64,000 nucleotides of DNA, taken from Gammaproteobacteria bacterium (GTDB lineage: Bacteria > Pseudomonadota > Gammaproteobacteria > Pseudomonadales > Azotimanducaceae). The notes under the pieces are model-generated. The model did no database searches. It was not told the DNA's origin and saw only the letters and a program-made list of their open reading frames with translations. Positions 17,473 through 25,858 of this stretch are shown piece after piece (the stretch's first letter is position 1; each line of letters starts with the position of its first letter). A program made the translations under genes and the position numbers. The DNA lies in assembly GCA_026707735.1 (NCBI GenBank), contig JAPOWH010000003.1, positions 1 to 64,000 on the forward strand, in the 5' to 3' direction.

Positions 17473-18405
17473 CTAGCGACTGTAGTCGCTGTCGCCTGGC
17501 TTTGAGGACTTGCTTGAACCAGCCAAATCACGATTGCGATACTTGTCGGCGTATTCCGCTCGAAAATCGCCAAAGGGTCCGTCTCTCCATTCCAAAGCGG
17601 CTTTAAGACCTTCCTCTCTAACGCGCTTGCCGAATTCTCCAGCAGCTGGACGATGCTTGGACATGGCTTCGACATCCGTGCCAGACATGAGCCCAGTCCT
17701 AATTCCCATGATTTCGTATTGGCGGTTTACGGCCCGTTTGTTGTAGTTCAGTTGATCGTTGTCGATGTGTCCTAGCCGACGAGCGAATTTCTCTGTGAAT
17801 TCAGCGAGATCGTCTTTGGGAATTGCGTAGTTGGCCCACCCGAATTGCGCCATTTCTGCACCAGTGAACCAGTCGCCCGTGTAGGCAAACTCGCGAGCTT
17901 TGACAGGTGGCAGGAACCATGGAGCCCACATCATGTCCATTGTTCCCATCGCCCGAACTGGTGGATAACCGACTCGGGCGTCTTCTGCGACAATGCGCAT
18001 GTCGCACATGGACGCCAACTCTGTTCCTCCAGCAAGACACCATCCGTGGATCTGAGCGATAACGGGTTTTGCAAGCTCCCAAATGAGCCAGTGCCCCATG
18101 AGAGCATGTCTCGACCAGTCGTAATGTTGAGGGTGCGTCGATCCTGTGTCAGGCATTCCCGAGTGACCGCTCACATAGTTGCTTTGTTCGCTGAGATTCG
18201 GTGCAAGGTCATAGCCAGCAGAGAAAGCGCGACCATTGGCTCGAAGTATGATCACACCCACTTCGCGGTCGACTTCCGCTCGTTTCATTGCGTCGTAGAC
18301 TTCGCCACGCAGTGCATGGCTCAAGGGATTGAGTTTTTCGGGTCTATTGAGCGTTACAAATGCAAGTCGACCGTCTGTCTCGTACTCGATGTTGTTGTAT
18401 TCCAT
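17473..18405 (-). CDS. Enoyl-CoA hydratase/isomerase (crotonase) family protein
   Basis: The 310-residue protein has the crotonase core: L-N-R-P-E-K-L-N-P-L, the first oxyanion loop G-R-A-F-S-A-G-Y-D-L, and the second one in H-G-W-C-L-A-G-G-T-E-L-A. It acts on a CoA thioester by hydration, isomerisation or hydrolysis. The C-terminal third is longer than in plain enoyl-CoA hydratases and ends in a polar Ser-rich tail. It is transcribed leftwards ahead of an LLM oxidoreductase and is divergent from the amidohydrolase at 18538 across a 132-base region that contains inverted repeats. Confidence 0.86.
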   Translation of the reverse strand: MEYNNIEYETDGRLAFVTLNRPEKLNPLSHALRGEVYDAMKRAEVDREVGVIILRANGRAFSAGYDLAPNLSEQSNYVSGHSGMPDTGSTHPQHYDWSRHALMGHWLIWELAKPVIAQIHGWCLAGGTELASMCDMRIVAEDARVGYPPVRAMGTMDMMWAPWFLPPVKAREFAYTGDWFTGAEMAQFGWANYAIPKDDLAEFTEKFARRLGHIDNDQLNYNKRAVNRQYEIMGIRTGLMSGTDVEAMSKHRPAAGEFGKRVREEGLKAALEWRDGPFGDFRAEYADKYRNRDLAGSSKSSKPGDSDYSR

Positions 18406-18496
18406 GGTCTCATCCCGGTTGAATCTCTAGCCATTTAGTCTACTAGCATCATTCCATCGCTAGCCGGAATACCTCCAATTTCAGTTGCCTGCAGCG

Positions 18497-18531
18497 TAGG
18501 GTGCTACCCTATTGAAATCAAATAAGGGTAG
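18497..18531 (+). promoter_or_regulatory. Three-arm inverted repeat covering the ribosome site
   Basis: Three related arms precede the amidohydrolase start: TAGGGT (18497-18502), ACCCTA (18506-18511) and AAGGGTAG (18524-18531). The middle arm can pair with the first (perfect 6-bp stem, 3-base loop) or with the third (CTACCCT with AGGGTAG, 7 bp). The third arm contains AAGGG, the likely ribosome site of the gene starting at 18538. Two mutually exclusive hairpins, one hiding the ribosome site, are thus possible. Alternatively the arms are half-sites of a repressor in this divergent promoter region. Confidence 0.4.
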
Positions 18532-18537
18532 TCAGCA

Positions 18538-20241
18538 ATGCCACACGACTTATTAATTCGAGATGGTCTAGTAGTGGATGGATCGGGTTCGTCCGGCATA
18601 TTTGCAAACGTGGCCGTGAGCGACGGCAAGATCACGGAAATCGGCAATGTGAACGGTCGAGCTACTCGAACTATCGACGCGGAGGGCCATGTTGTTGCTC
18701 CGGGATTCGTCGACGGGCACACCCACATGGATGCACAAGTTTTTTGGGATCATCTGGGATCCTGCTCCTGCTATCACGGGGTCACCAGCGTGGTCATGGG
18801 CAATTGTGGCTTCACGTTAGCGCCCTGCAAGGAGTCCGACGCGGACTTGGTGTTTAGAAACTTGGAGAGAGCTGAAGACATTTCCCGCAGCGCCATGTTG
18901 GCGGGAATCAACTGGAATTGGGAGTCCTATCCAGATTACATGAGCGCGGTGGATGCCGTGCCGAAGGGTATCAACTATGCCGGGTACGTTGGTCACTCTG
19001 CATTGCGCACGTACGTCATGGGCACACGAGCCTTCACCGAAGCGCCCACTGAAGACGAACTGAAGCGGATGGGCGAGCTAGTTCAAGAAGCAGTCAGAGC
19101 CGGCGCATTGGGTCTCTCGACATCACGAAGCCGCAACCACCAGACATCCGACCACAAACCCGTTTCGAGCCGCATTGCCAATTGGGACGAAGTTCGCTAT
19201 CTGATACAGAAGATGCGAGAAACAGGGGCGGGGATGTTTGAGATTGCTGGGGAAGACACTGGCCGCGACCCTAATCGCCTACGGGACTATCAGCAGCGTT
19301 TGAAGGAGCTAGCCGTCGACCTCAAGTGCCCGGTGACTTGGGGAATGTTCAGCTCTCGCCACGTACCTGATCATTGGAAGAGCTTCTTTCATCTATTGGA
19401 TGAGGTGGACCGTGAGGGTGGAACGATGTTCGCACAGGTGCACTCTCGAGCTCTCAACGTCATTTATACGTTCGAGTCCAACACTCCCTTTGACAGTTGG
19501 GATGTGTGGCGCGACATCCGACGCCTCCCATTAGATGCACAAAAGGAAAAACTTCGCGATCCTGAAACGAAGAAAAAGCTCATAGAGATCGCCAGTCGCC
19601 ACAGCGAACGGCACAAAGCGCGGTCGGTCATTGTTCGTCCTCCCAATTGGCATTGGGTGTTCATCATGGATGAGCCATCCGGAGGAACCAAGCGAATGGA
19701 TGAGGCCGCAGCAGAAAGGGACGTTTCTCCTGTCGAATTGATGATCGACATGGCACTGGAAAGCGACTTCAAGTGTATGTTTCGACACCCAATTGCAAAC
19801 GAGATTGACGACGACATCATTGAAATGATGCGGCACCCTAGATCGGTGGTCACGTTCTCTGATTCCGGGGCGCACGTGTCGCAAATCATGGATAGCTCAC
19901 TCCAGACTCACGTATTCAGCCATTGGGTGAGGGAGAAGGAAGCCTTGACTATGGAAGAAGCAGTCGCAATGGTCACTTCAGAGACTGCCCAGAGATGGGG
20001 ACTGCGTGATCGTGGGCTACTTAGGCCGGGATACGCGGCTGACATCGCAGTTTTTGATCCCGACACAATCGGCCCAGACATGCCCACCGTGGTCCATGAC
20101 CTTCCCTCGGGAGCAAAACGCCTAAAGCAGACAGCTCATGGCATTAAGGCAACTGTAGTAAATGGCGACGTATTTCTGGAAAACAACGAACATACTGGTG
20201 CGCAAGCTGGAAAATTGCTTCGCGGACCTCTGGCAGCCTAG
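18538..20241 (+). CDS. N-acyl-D-amino-acid deacylase-type amidohydrolase
   Basis: The 567-residue protein shows the amidohydrolase-superfamily layout: an N-terminal beta part, then G-F-V-D-G-H-T-H-M-D with the first metal ligands (near residues 57-66), V-M-G-N-C-G-F-T, and a late F-S-D-S-G-A-H with the metal-binding Asp. The C-terminus has R-P-G-Y-A-A-D-I-A-V-F-D-P. Sequence style and length match D-aminoacylase/N-acyl-D-amino-acid deacylases, zinc enzymes that release D-amino acids from N-acylated forms. A dihydropyrimidinase-like activity is less likely. It stands alone, divergent from the crotonase gene, and its leader may be regulated by the inverted repeats just upstream. Confidence 0.86.
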   Translation: MPHDLLIRDGLVVDGSGSSGIFANVAVSDGKITEIGNVNGRATRTIDAEGHVVAPGFVDGHTHMDAQVFWDHLGSCSCYHGVTSVVMGNCGFTLAPCKESDADLVFRNLERAEDISRSAMLAGINWNWESYPDYMSAVDAVPKGINYAGYVGHSALRTYVMGTRAFTEAPTEDELKRMGELVQEAVRAGALGLSTSRSRNHQTSDHKPVSSRIANWDEVRYLIQKMRETGAGMFEIAGEDTGRDPNRLRDYQQRLKELAVDLKCPVTWGMFSSRHVPDHWKSFFHLLDEVDREGGTMFAQVHSRALNVIYTFESNTPFDSWDVWRDIRRLPLDAQKEKLRDPETKKKLIEIASRHSERHKARSVIVRPPNWHWVFIMDEPSGGTKRMDEAAAERDVSPVELMIDMALESDFKCMFRHPIANEIDDDIIEMMRHPRSVVTFSDSGAHVSQIMDSSLQTHVFSHWVREKEALTMEEAVAMVTSETAQRWGLRDRGLLRPGYAADIAVFDPDTIGPDMPTVVHDLPSGAKRLKQTAHGIKATVVNGDVFLENNEHTGAQAGKLLRGPLAA

Positions 20242-20247
20242 AGGATC

Positions 20248-20604
20248 CTAGGATTCGAGAATCGCTGCGACGCTCTCCGGAGTTCGTGCAATGACCGCAC
20301 GACCGTTTCGGACAACTACTGGTCGCTGCATGAGTTCTGGGTGTTTTTCAAGCAAGCTTAGTACGGATTCCTTGTCGCAATACTGGTCTCCATCTAGTCC
20401 CAAGTCTTTAAAGTTTCTGTCTTTGCGCACTAGCTCTGAGACAGGTCCAGACAGCATGTCTATGATTTGTGACAGATCTTCGCGACTTGGAGGTGATTCA
20501 AGGTACTTGATAATCTCCGGTTCCTCTCCTTGTTCGTTCAATGCCTGGAGAGCAATGCGACACTTGCTGCACTGGGGATTGATGTAGATGTTGAAGTCGC
20601 TCAT
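20248..20604 (-). CDS. ArsC-family arsenate reductase-like protein
   Basis: The 118-residue thioredoxin-fold protein has the family start I-Y-I-N-P-Q-C-S-K-C-R (nucleophilic Cys near residue 10) and later R-P-V-V-V-R-N-G-R-A-V-I-A-R, the conserved ArsC basic region. This fits glutaredoxin-linked arsenate reductases and the related YfgD proteins. No ars operon genes are nearby, so a general redox role is equally possible. I start it at 20604. The ORF is open to 20676, but the extra N-terminus is not conserved in character. It is convergent to the amidohydrolase, ending 6 bases away. Confidence 0.82.
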   Translation of the reverse strand: MSDFNIYINPQCSKCRIALQALNEQGEEPEIIKYLESPPSREDLSQIIDMLSGPVSELVRKDRNFKDLGLDGDQYCDKESVLSLLEKHPELMQRPVVVRNGRAVIARTPESVAAILES

Positions 20605-20679
20605 AGTCCGCACATGTAGGCCAGTCGTCGTCGAAGTATACAAACTGATGTTTAAGCCGAATAACAATACGGTCACGCA

Positions 20680-21717
20680 ATGATTGCGTACTCGGTATTG
20701 GATCTAGCGCCGGTAGTTGAAGGCAGCAATGAATCGGTTGCGCTACGGAACGCAGTCGATTTGGCCCAACATGTCGAGCCATGGGGCTACAGGCGCTATT
20801 GGCTCGCCGAACATCACAACATGCCCGGAATAGCAAGCTCTGCGACAGCAGTGCTCATTGGGCATGTGGCGCAGCAAACTAATTCGATCCGCGTCGGATC
20901 GGGTGGTGTCATGTTGCCCAACCATGCCCCACTGATAATTGCCGAACAGTTTGGGACTCTGGAAACCCTATTTCCCGGTCGCATCGATTTGGGAATTGGT
21001 CGCGCACCTGGAACCGACCAATTCACTGCCTACGCGATGAGAAGGAATCTGCAGGGCGACATTGACCAGTTTCCGCGGGACGTTATGGAATTGCAGCACT
21101 TCTTGGGTCCCACAAAGACTGGGCAAAAGGTGCGGGCTTTTCCGGGCCAGGGAACGAGAGTCCCGATTTGGATTCTTGGGTCAAGTCTCTACGGCGCGCA
21201 ATTGGCGGCAATGCTTGGATTGCCTTACTCGTTTGCATCTCACTTCGCACCGCAAATGATGCACGAAGCCATTGCAGAATATCGAAAACGGTTTGAGCCG
21301 TCTGCTCAGCTGGATAAGCCATATCTCATGTTGGGCTATAACGTGTGTGCTGCGGACACGCGCGAAGAAGCAGCTTTCTTGCGTACATCGGGATTGCAGT
21401 CGCTACTGAAGCTACGAGCAGGTACGCCTGGGCGCTTGCCTCCACCCGATTCAGAGCTGGAATCAAGACTGGACCCCGGCCAACTCCACGTCGTTCGAAC
21501 CATGCGACCGGCATCTGCCGTAGGGACTATGGAAGACGTTCGGGACTCAATGCAGGAGTTCGTGAACACTACGGGAGCAAACGAGCTGATTTTGGTCTCA
21601 TCCATTTTCGACCACGACAAGCGATTGAGATCGTTTGAGATTGCAGCCGAAGCGGCAAGAATGGTCGTCAAAACAATCGAAAGTAGCTATGCCAGCAAAT
21701 CCATCACTAGCGAATAG
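20680..21717 (+). CDS. LLM-class flavin-dependent oxidoreductase (MsnO8-like)
   Basis: The 345-residue luciferase-like protein has the conserved stretches [27 protein letters not shown] and [14 protein letters not shown]. They are typical of the subgroup often annotated as alkanal monooxygenase or MsnO8-like. Such proteins use reduced FMN. Length is normal. It starts at ATG 20680, divergent from the ArsC-like gene over a 75-base spacer. The substrate is unknown. It is one of four LLM-type genes in this window. Confidence 0.88.
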   Translation: MIAYSVLDLAPVVEGSNESVALRNAVDLAQHVEPWGYRRYWLAEHHNMPGIASSATAVLIGHVAQQTNSIRVGSGGVMLPNHAPLIIAEQFGTLETLFPGRIDLGIGRAPGTDQFTAYAMRRNLQGDIDQFPRDVMELQHFLGPTKTGQKVRAFPGQGTRVPIWILGSSLYGAQLAAMLGLPYSFASHFAPQMMHEAIAEYRKRFEPSAQLDKPYLMLGYNVCAADTREEAAFLRTSGLQSLLKLRAGTPGRLPPPDSELESRLDPGQLHVVRTMRPASAVGTMEDVRDSMQEFVNTTGANELILVSSIFDHDKRLRSFEIAAEAARMVVKTIESSYASKSITSE

Positions 21718-21825
21718 TTGTCTCACCTGAGTTGTTTGAATACTGTAATTGGATTGCGCCACAAGCGCCAACGGGACAAATGGTTACCATTTAGCAGCGA
21801 TACACGGCAGGGAGAGGGATAAGAA

Positions 21826-22713
21826 ATGCCAGAGCAACGCATGCTTATGCGAGTCGGTGCAGGATTCATCGCGGCGCTGGACCAGAGTGGCGGCAGCACG
21901 CCGAAGACCTTGGAGCGCTATGGAGTCCCTCAGGTGGAGTTCGCCGCCGACGAAGATCTGATGTTTGAGCTTGTGCACGCCATGCGCGTGCGAATCATGA
22001 CCAGCGAGTCATTCGCACGGCCACGAGTGCTTGGGGCGATTCTGTTTGAAAAGACAATGCGTGACTCTGTGGAAGGGCTAAAGGCGAGTCAATACTTGTG
22101 GCAGCGCAAGTCGATTCTTCCATTCTTGAAGATCGACGTAGGCCTTGCTGAGGAATCTTCTGGCGTTCAATTGATGAAACCAATTCCCAATATCGACGAG
22201 AGGCTTGAGGAGGCCAAACAACTTGACGTGTTTGGGACCAAGATGAGATCGGTCATAAAGCAATGCAACCCTTCGGCAATAGAGGACATAGTCGATCAGC
22301 AGTTTGAATTTGCGAAGTCCATTCTCGCACACGGTCTTGTACCGATAGTGGAACCTGAAATCGATATCAATGCTCCTGACAAGCAAGAGTGCGAAAACCT
22401 GCTCAGGAACAACCTGCAAAGACAGGTGAACGGCCTCGATGAACACCAGCATGTGGTTTTCAAACTAACGCTTCCCGAGGAACCAAACTTCTACGAGGAA
22501 TTCACACGACACCCGAGGGTGCTTCGAGTTGCAGCGCTCTCTGGGGGCTACAGCCAAGAGGAATCAGTTCAACGCCTCAGCGACAATAGGAACATGATTG
22601 CGAGCTTTTCGCGTGCGCTCACAGAGGAACTGCGCCGCGATATGGGTGGAACGGATTTTGCGGCAGCCCTAGATCGAGCTATTTCCGGAATCTCGCAGGC
22701 ATCAGCTACATAA
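21826..22713 (+). CDS. fda: Fructose-bisphosphate aldolase, class I
   Basis: The 295-residue protein matches the short class I aldolase type known from staphylococci: F-I-A-A-L-D-Q-S-G-G-S-T-P-K near residue 14, F-L-K-I-D-V-G-L-A-E-E (probable active-site region), G-T-K-M-R-S and V-E-P-E-I-D-I-N. It cleaves fructose 1,6-bisphosphate to dihydroxyacetone phosphate and glyceraldehyde 3-phosphate through a Schiff-base lysine. GGGAGAGGGATAAGAA precedes the ATG. It stands alone, not in a glycolytic cluster. The assignment is strong because the motifs are distinctive. Confidence 0.92.
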   Translation: MPEQRMLMRVGAGFIAALDQSGGSTPKTLERYGVPQVEFAADEDLMFELVHAMRVRIMTSESFARPRVLGAILFEKTMRDSVEGLKASQYLWQRKSILPFLKIDVGLAEESSGVQLMKPIPNIDERLEEAKQLDVFGTKMRSVIKQCNPSAIEDIVDQQFEFAKSILAHGLVPIVEPEIDINAPDKQECENLLRNNLQRQVNGLDEHQHVVFKLTLPEEPNFYEEFTRHPRVLRVAALSGGYSQEESVQRLSDNRNMIASFSRALTEELRRDMGGTDFAAALDRAISGISQASAT

Positions 22714-22883
22714 GCGCGACGCATACTGAGATTCTCAATATCAAAGGCTCAGTACCAAATTTTGGGTGACCCTGGTCAACTATGTAGTCGAATCGCAGTC
22801 TATATATTGAAAGACGTGTGTGTTGCTGACGACACTAGTGGCATGCAAGGCCCCAGCGCAATAACAGAATTCAATACATATCG

Positions 22884-23225
22884 ATGTTGAAGTTCTATTT
22901 CATCATGATGGTCCTCTGCCTCTTTGTAATGATGAACACTCATCATCACTTTCCTTCGGAAGAGAGAGCTGAAGAAGAGACCAACTCGACAAATGGCAGC
23001 ACAATATCTATGTCTGGTCAAGAGGAAGCTACTAGCGTATTGCCCGAGGATTCAGACGGGTTGTCCAATCGTACTGCGGTAGTCGAGATGCAGCAGGTTG
23101 AAGAGGAAGTACCGAGAGCCTGTCGGGGTGTAGACTTGTTGGGGACCAAGACTGACGCAAGTATTCCAGATACCTGTCTAAAGGCTCTTGACAATCGATA
23201 CCAAGACGACGAGGCAGACCTTTAG
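22884..23225 (+). CDS. Small signal-bearing protein, unknown
   Basis: The 113-residue product starts with a short hydrophobic stretch rich in Met, Leu and Phe, followed by three His residues, which may be a signal peptide or anchor. The rest is acidic and Ser/Thr rich with two Cys late in the chain (A-C-R-G and D-T-C-L). No homology is recognised. The next open segment (23284-23607) begins without a usual start codon and has similar style, so the two could be pieces of one disrupted gene. Confidence 0.42.
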   Translation: MLKFYFIMMVLCLFVMMNTHHHFPSEERAEEETNSTNGSTISMSGQEEATSVLPEDSDGLSNRTAVVEMQQVEEEVPRACRGVDLLGTKTDASIPDTCLKALDNRYQDDEADL

Positions 23226-23283
23226 TGCCGACTCACATGCGACATTGTTGTCTATAAACCGGGATCCGTGGAGGCAACGGTAA

Positions 23284-23607
23284 GAACTGCTTAACTCTTG
23301 GCACAATCATGTCGTCGAACGCACCTGTAACGGTTTAGTCAACTACAACGACGCACGGGACAAGGAACAAGACTGGGGCGTTATTCATGCAGTTGGGATC
23401 GGTATGGGTCTTGAGTCAAGCGGGGTGGAACCTAATTGGCGCAATCTAGAGAACGCGTCATTGATTCCGGCAAATTCAACTGTAAAGGAACTAGATGAGG
23501 CGATCAAGGACTTGAACGACGGATTGGATCTAATACAAGACTCGCAATTCTTCCTTGGCTTGGCACGATTTCAGAAAGCTGCTAGCGAGTTGGAAACAGC
23601 CATGTAG
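23284..23607 (+). pseudogene. Open coding segment without a normal start, unknown
   Basis: An ATG-started ORF covers only 23404-23607 (67 codons), but the same frame is open and protein-like back to a TAA at 23281-23283. It reads for example N-Y-N-D-A-R-D-K-E-Q-D-W-G-V-I-H-A-V-G. No ATG, GTG or TTG occurs in this upstream part. Either it is the 3' part of a gene broken by a frameshift (perhaps continuing 22884-23225), or it uses an unusual start such as the CTG at 23287, with GGAGG at 23270-23274. The C-terminal part looks like an amphipathic helix pair. Function unknown. Confidence 0.4.
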
Positions 23608-23687
23608 ATTTGATAGCTTTCAGCTACTTCGCCTGTTGCTCCGAAGCGCCCAATCAAGTGTCGGCTTTAGCTGAGTACTTAGTGCAC

Positions 23688-24278
23688 CTATGCACCACGA
23701 AGTCTTGGAAAGTACCGTCCAACCTTACCGATATAGTTGGCATATTGGTCTCCAAATGCACGCCTTAGGTGTGGTTCTTCAATCTTTCTCACTTGAAGGT
23801 CAATTCCAATGATCGCTAACACATAGCAAGCGACCATGTACGCATGAGGCACTAGCGCCATAAAGGCCAAACCGATCACCATCATTCCGAGGTAGATGGG
23901 GTTTCGACTAACCGAGAACATTCCGTGGGTTATCAAATCTGTTTTCTCAGTCTCGTCGACACCTATTCGCCACGATTTTCCCATCTGAAACTGCGAGACC
24001 ATAGTAATTGCGGTTCCCAAGGCGCACAACGCTAAACCAGCGATAGTGCCGTAAATGCCAAGATTGAGTTGGGGTTGAAGAACGTTGAGACTTTCAAGTA
24101 TCGCGATGGCTAGCACCCCTAGAAGCACGAGTACTTGGATATAGGTTGCTAGTTTTTGTACGGAAGTTTTGAGCTGTGTCGCTACTCGTAGCCCGTGGTC
24201 ACCCGTTTTTTTACGTTGCATCGCAACTCGGAACCCAAAAATTAGCACCGCTAACACGACATAGCAGATCAACGCCAT
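23688..24278 (-). CDS. Isoprenylcysteine/phospholipid methyltransferase-like membrane protein
   Basis: The 196-residue membrane protein has about five hydrophobic helices and the ICMT/PEMT-type signature: G-K-S-W-R-I-G-V, H-G-M-F-S-V-S-R-N-P-I-Y-L-G-M and a late E-E-P-H-L-R-R-A-F-G-D-Q-Y-x-x-Y. This is the S-adenosylmethionine-binding region of isoprenylcysteine carboxyl methyltransferase family members. In bacteria these are integral membrane methyltransferases of mostly unknown substrates. It is the last gene of a leftward run (SDR, TPP enzyme, sulfatase, this gene) with short spacers. Confidence 0.82.
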   Translation of the reverse strand: MALICYVVLAVLIFGFRVAMQRKKTGDHGLRVATQLKTSVQKLATYIQVLVLLGVLAIAILESLNVLQPQLNLGIYGTIAGLALCALGTAITMVSQFQMGKSWRIGVDETEKTDLITHGMFSVSRNPIYLGMMVIGLAFMALVPHAYMVACYVLAIIGIDLQVRKIEEPHLRRAFGDQYANYIGKVGRYFPRLRGA

Positions 24279-24329
24279 CGATAGTCTCCGATGGTGTTCT
24301 GAGATATCACCGTCGCGTGTTTGACCGGA

Positions 24330-25799
24330 TCAATTGACACTTCCCGTCGTGCGTACGTATTCTCGGTATTCCTGCAGCCCCTCTTGGTCGGTGCGGCTGT
24401 CTAGCGGCTCGATGTATCGATCAATCAGGGAATTAATCGTTTCTCCATACTTAGAATCGTCACGCAAATTCACCAATTCGTTCGGATCGTCGACTAAGTT
24501 GAAGAGTTGGGAGACCCGATGGTCTTCAATACGTACTGTGAGCTTGAACTCGTCGGTGATTACTGTTGACTGGCCAAACAGCTCTGCCATTACTGCTTCT
24601 TTTCCGACATTAAGCTGTTTGTCGTTGGCCGAGTACTCAAGAAACGGTAGCAATGACTGACCGAGAGAACCGTCGAGAGATTCTGCGTTTGCCATGCTTG
24701 CCATAGTCACTGGAAGGTCAATGTGTTCGATCAATGCATTGGAGACCAAGCCCGCTTCAAGTGGTTGCGGCGGTCGAATGATGCAGGGGACGCGCACCGC
24801 CTGCTCGTAGAACACTGCCTTGCTCGATAGACCGTGATCGCCGAGCATCTCTCCGTGATCGGAGTTGAACACAACCCAAGTGTTGTCGAGTTGATTCTTT
24901 AGCTTCAACTCCGTAAGTAATTTGCCGATCCAATCGTCGATCAGTGTGATATTCGCGTAGTACCAAGCTCGCCAACGTTGACGCTGATAACGGGTGGCTT
25001 TGTGGACTGAGGGACTTCGTCGCCATAAACCTGCAATCGCCTCTGTGGGAGGTTCGTGAGGTTCCCACAAACCGGCATCAAGCGCTCTCGGATCATATCG
25101 CTGACGATATGGTTGGGGACCGTCAAAGGGGTCATGTGGACCCGTGAATTGCACTTGCAAGTAGAAGGGTTTTGTTTCCTGGTATTCACGTATCCAATTA
25201 CAAGCAGTTCTACCAATGTAGGAATCGATGTCTTCGCCTTCTGGAACTGGGGCTGGTTCCTGTCCCCAAGGAGTGATGTTGCCTGTTCTCATCTCGGCGA
25301 CCCAAGCCAGAATGTATTTCCGGTGAGCCTCCAACCAACCCTTGTCTTCGAGGTAGTCTGTGTAGTGACAACCCATCCATGCGGTCTCGATAGGATCGTT
25401 TAGTTCGTGCGAATATTCGAATCCCCAATCGCGCAGGTTGTGTTCCATTTCCTTTACATGTTGACCAGGTTTGCCCGCTGCACTTTCCCGCCACAAATGT
25501 GTTTTGCCAATCACAGCCGTGTGATATCCCGCATCCCGAATATTTCTGACGTGGCTAGGGCCGGTCGGGTCGGTTCCACTCCGATTGCTCCATATCGCGT
25601 TCTCCCTGATCAACTGGCCGGTCATGAGCGCGGTCCGTGCCGGAACACAAAGCGGCGAGTTTCCCATGAATCGCCTGAACGAGATGCCTTCTGACGCCAA
25701 TCGATCCAAATTTGGCGTAATCACAGGAGAATTGGGTTCGGACCCGATTGAGTCTCCACGAAGTTGATCGGTGAAGATAAAGAGAATGTTGGGTTTCAA
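24330..25799 (-). CDS. Sulfatase (alkaline phosphatase superfamily)
   Basis: The 489-residue enzyme starts with N-I-L-F-I-F-T-D-Q-L-R-G-D (metal Asp residues). It carries the sulfatase maturation motif C-V-P-A-R near residue 51, where Cys is converted to formylglycine, and a later N-S-D-H-G-E-M-L-G-D-H-G with further metal ligands. It hydrolyses sulfate (or choline-sulfate/phosphonate-type) esters. No signal peptide is visible, so it appears cytoplasmic. Only a TTG start is available at the conserved N-terminus. It follows the TPP enzyme gene by 59 bases. A formylglycine-generating enzyme is not in this window. Confidence 0.88.
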   Translation of the reverse strand: MKPNILFIFTDQLRGDSIGSEPNSPVITPNLDRLASEGISFRRFMGNSPLCVPARTALMTGQLIRENAIWSNRSGTDPTGPSHVRNIRDAGYHTAVIGKTHLWRESAAGKPGQHVKEMEHNLRDWGFEYSHELNDPIETAWMGCHYTDYLEDKGWLEAHRKYILAWVAEMRTGNITPWGQEPAPVPEGEDIDSYIGRTACNWIREYQETKPFYLQVQFTGPHDPFDGPQPYRQRYDPRALDAGLWEPHEPPTEAIAGLWRRSPSVHKATRYQRQRWRAWYYANITLIDDWIGKLLTELKLKNQLDNTWVVFNSDHGEMLGDHGLSSKAVFYEQAVRVPCIIRPPQPLEAGLVSNALIEHIDLPVTMASMANAESLDGSLGQSLLPFLEYSANDKQLNVGKEAVMAELFGQSTVITDEFKLTVRIEDHRVSQLFNLVDDPNELVNLRDDSKYGETINSLIDRYIEPLDSRTDQEGLQEYREYVRTTGSVN

Positions 25800-25858
25800 G
25801 ATAAGGTTGGAAGTATGCGTATACGAATGTCGATTTGGGTTTGGTAAGTCTACTTTAG

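Noticed and set aside
20236-20256. Imperfect palindrome between the convergent amidohydrolase and ArsC-like stops
   Set aside because: It is short and imperfect and lacks T-runs; it could be chance.
22724-22760. 7-base inverted repeat TACTGAG/CTCAGTA after the aldolase gene
   Set aside because: The loop is 17 bases and no T-run follows, so it is too weak to call a terminator.
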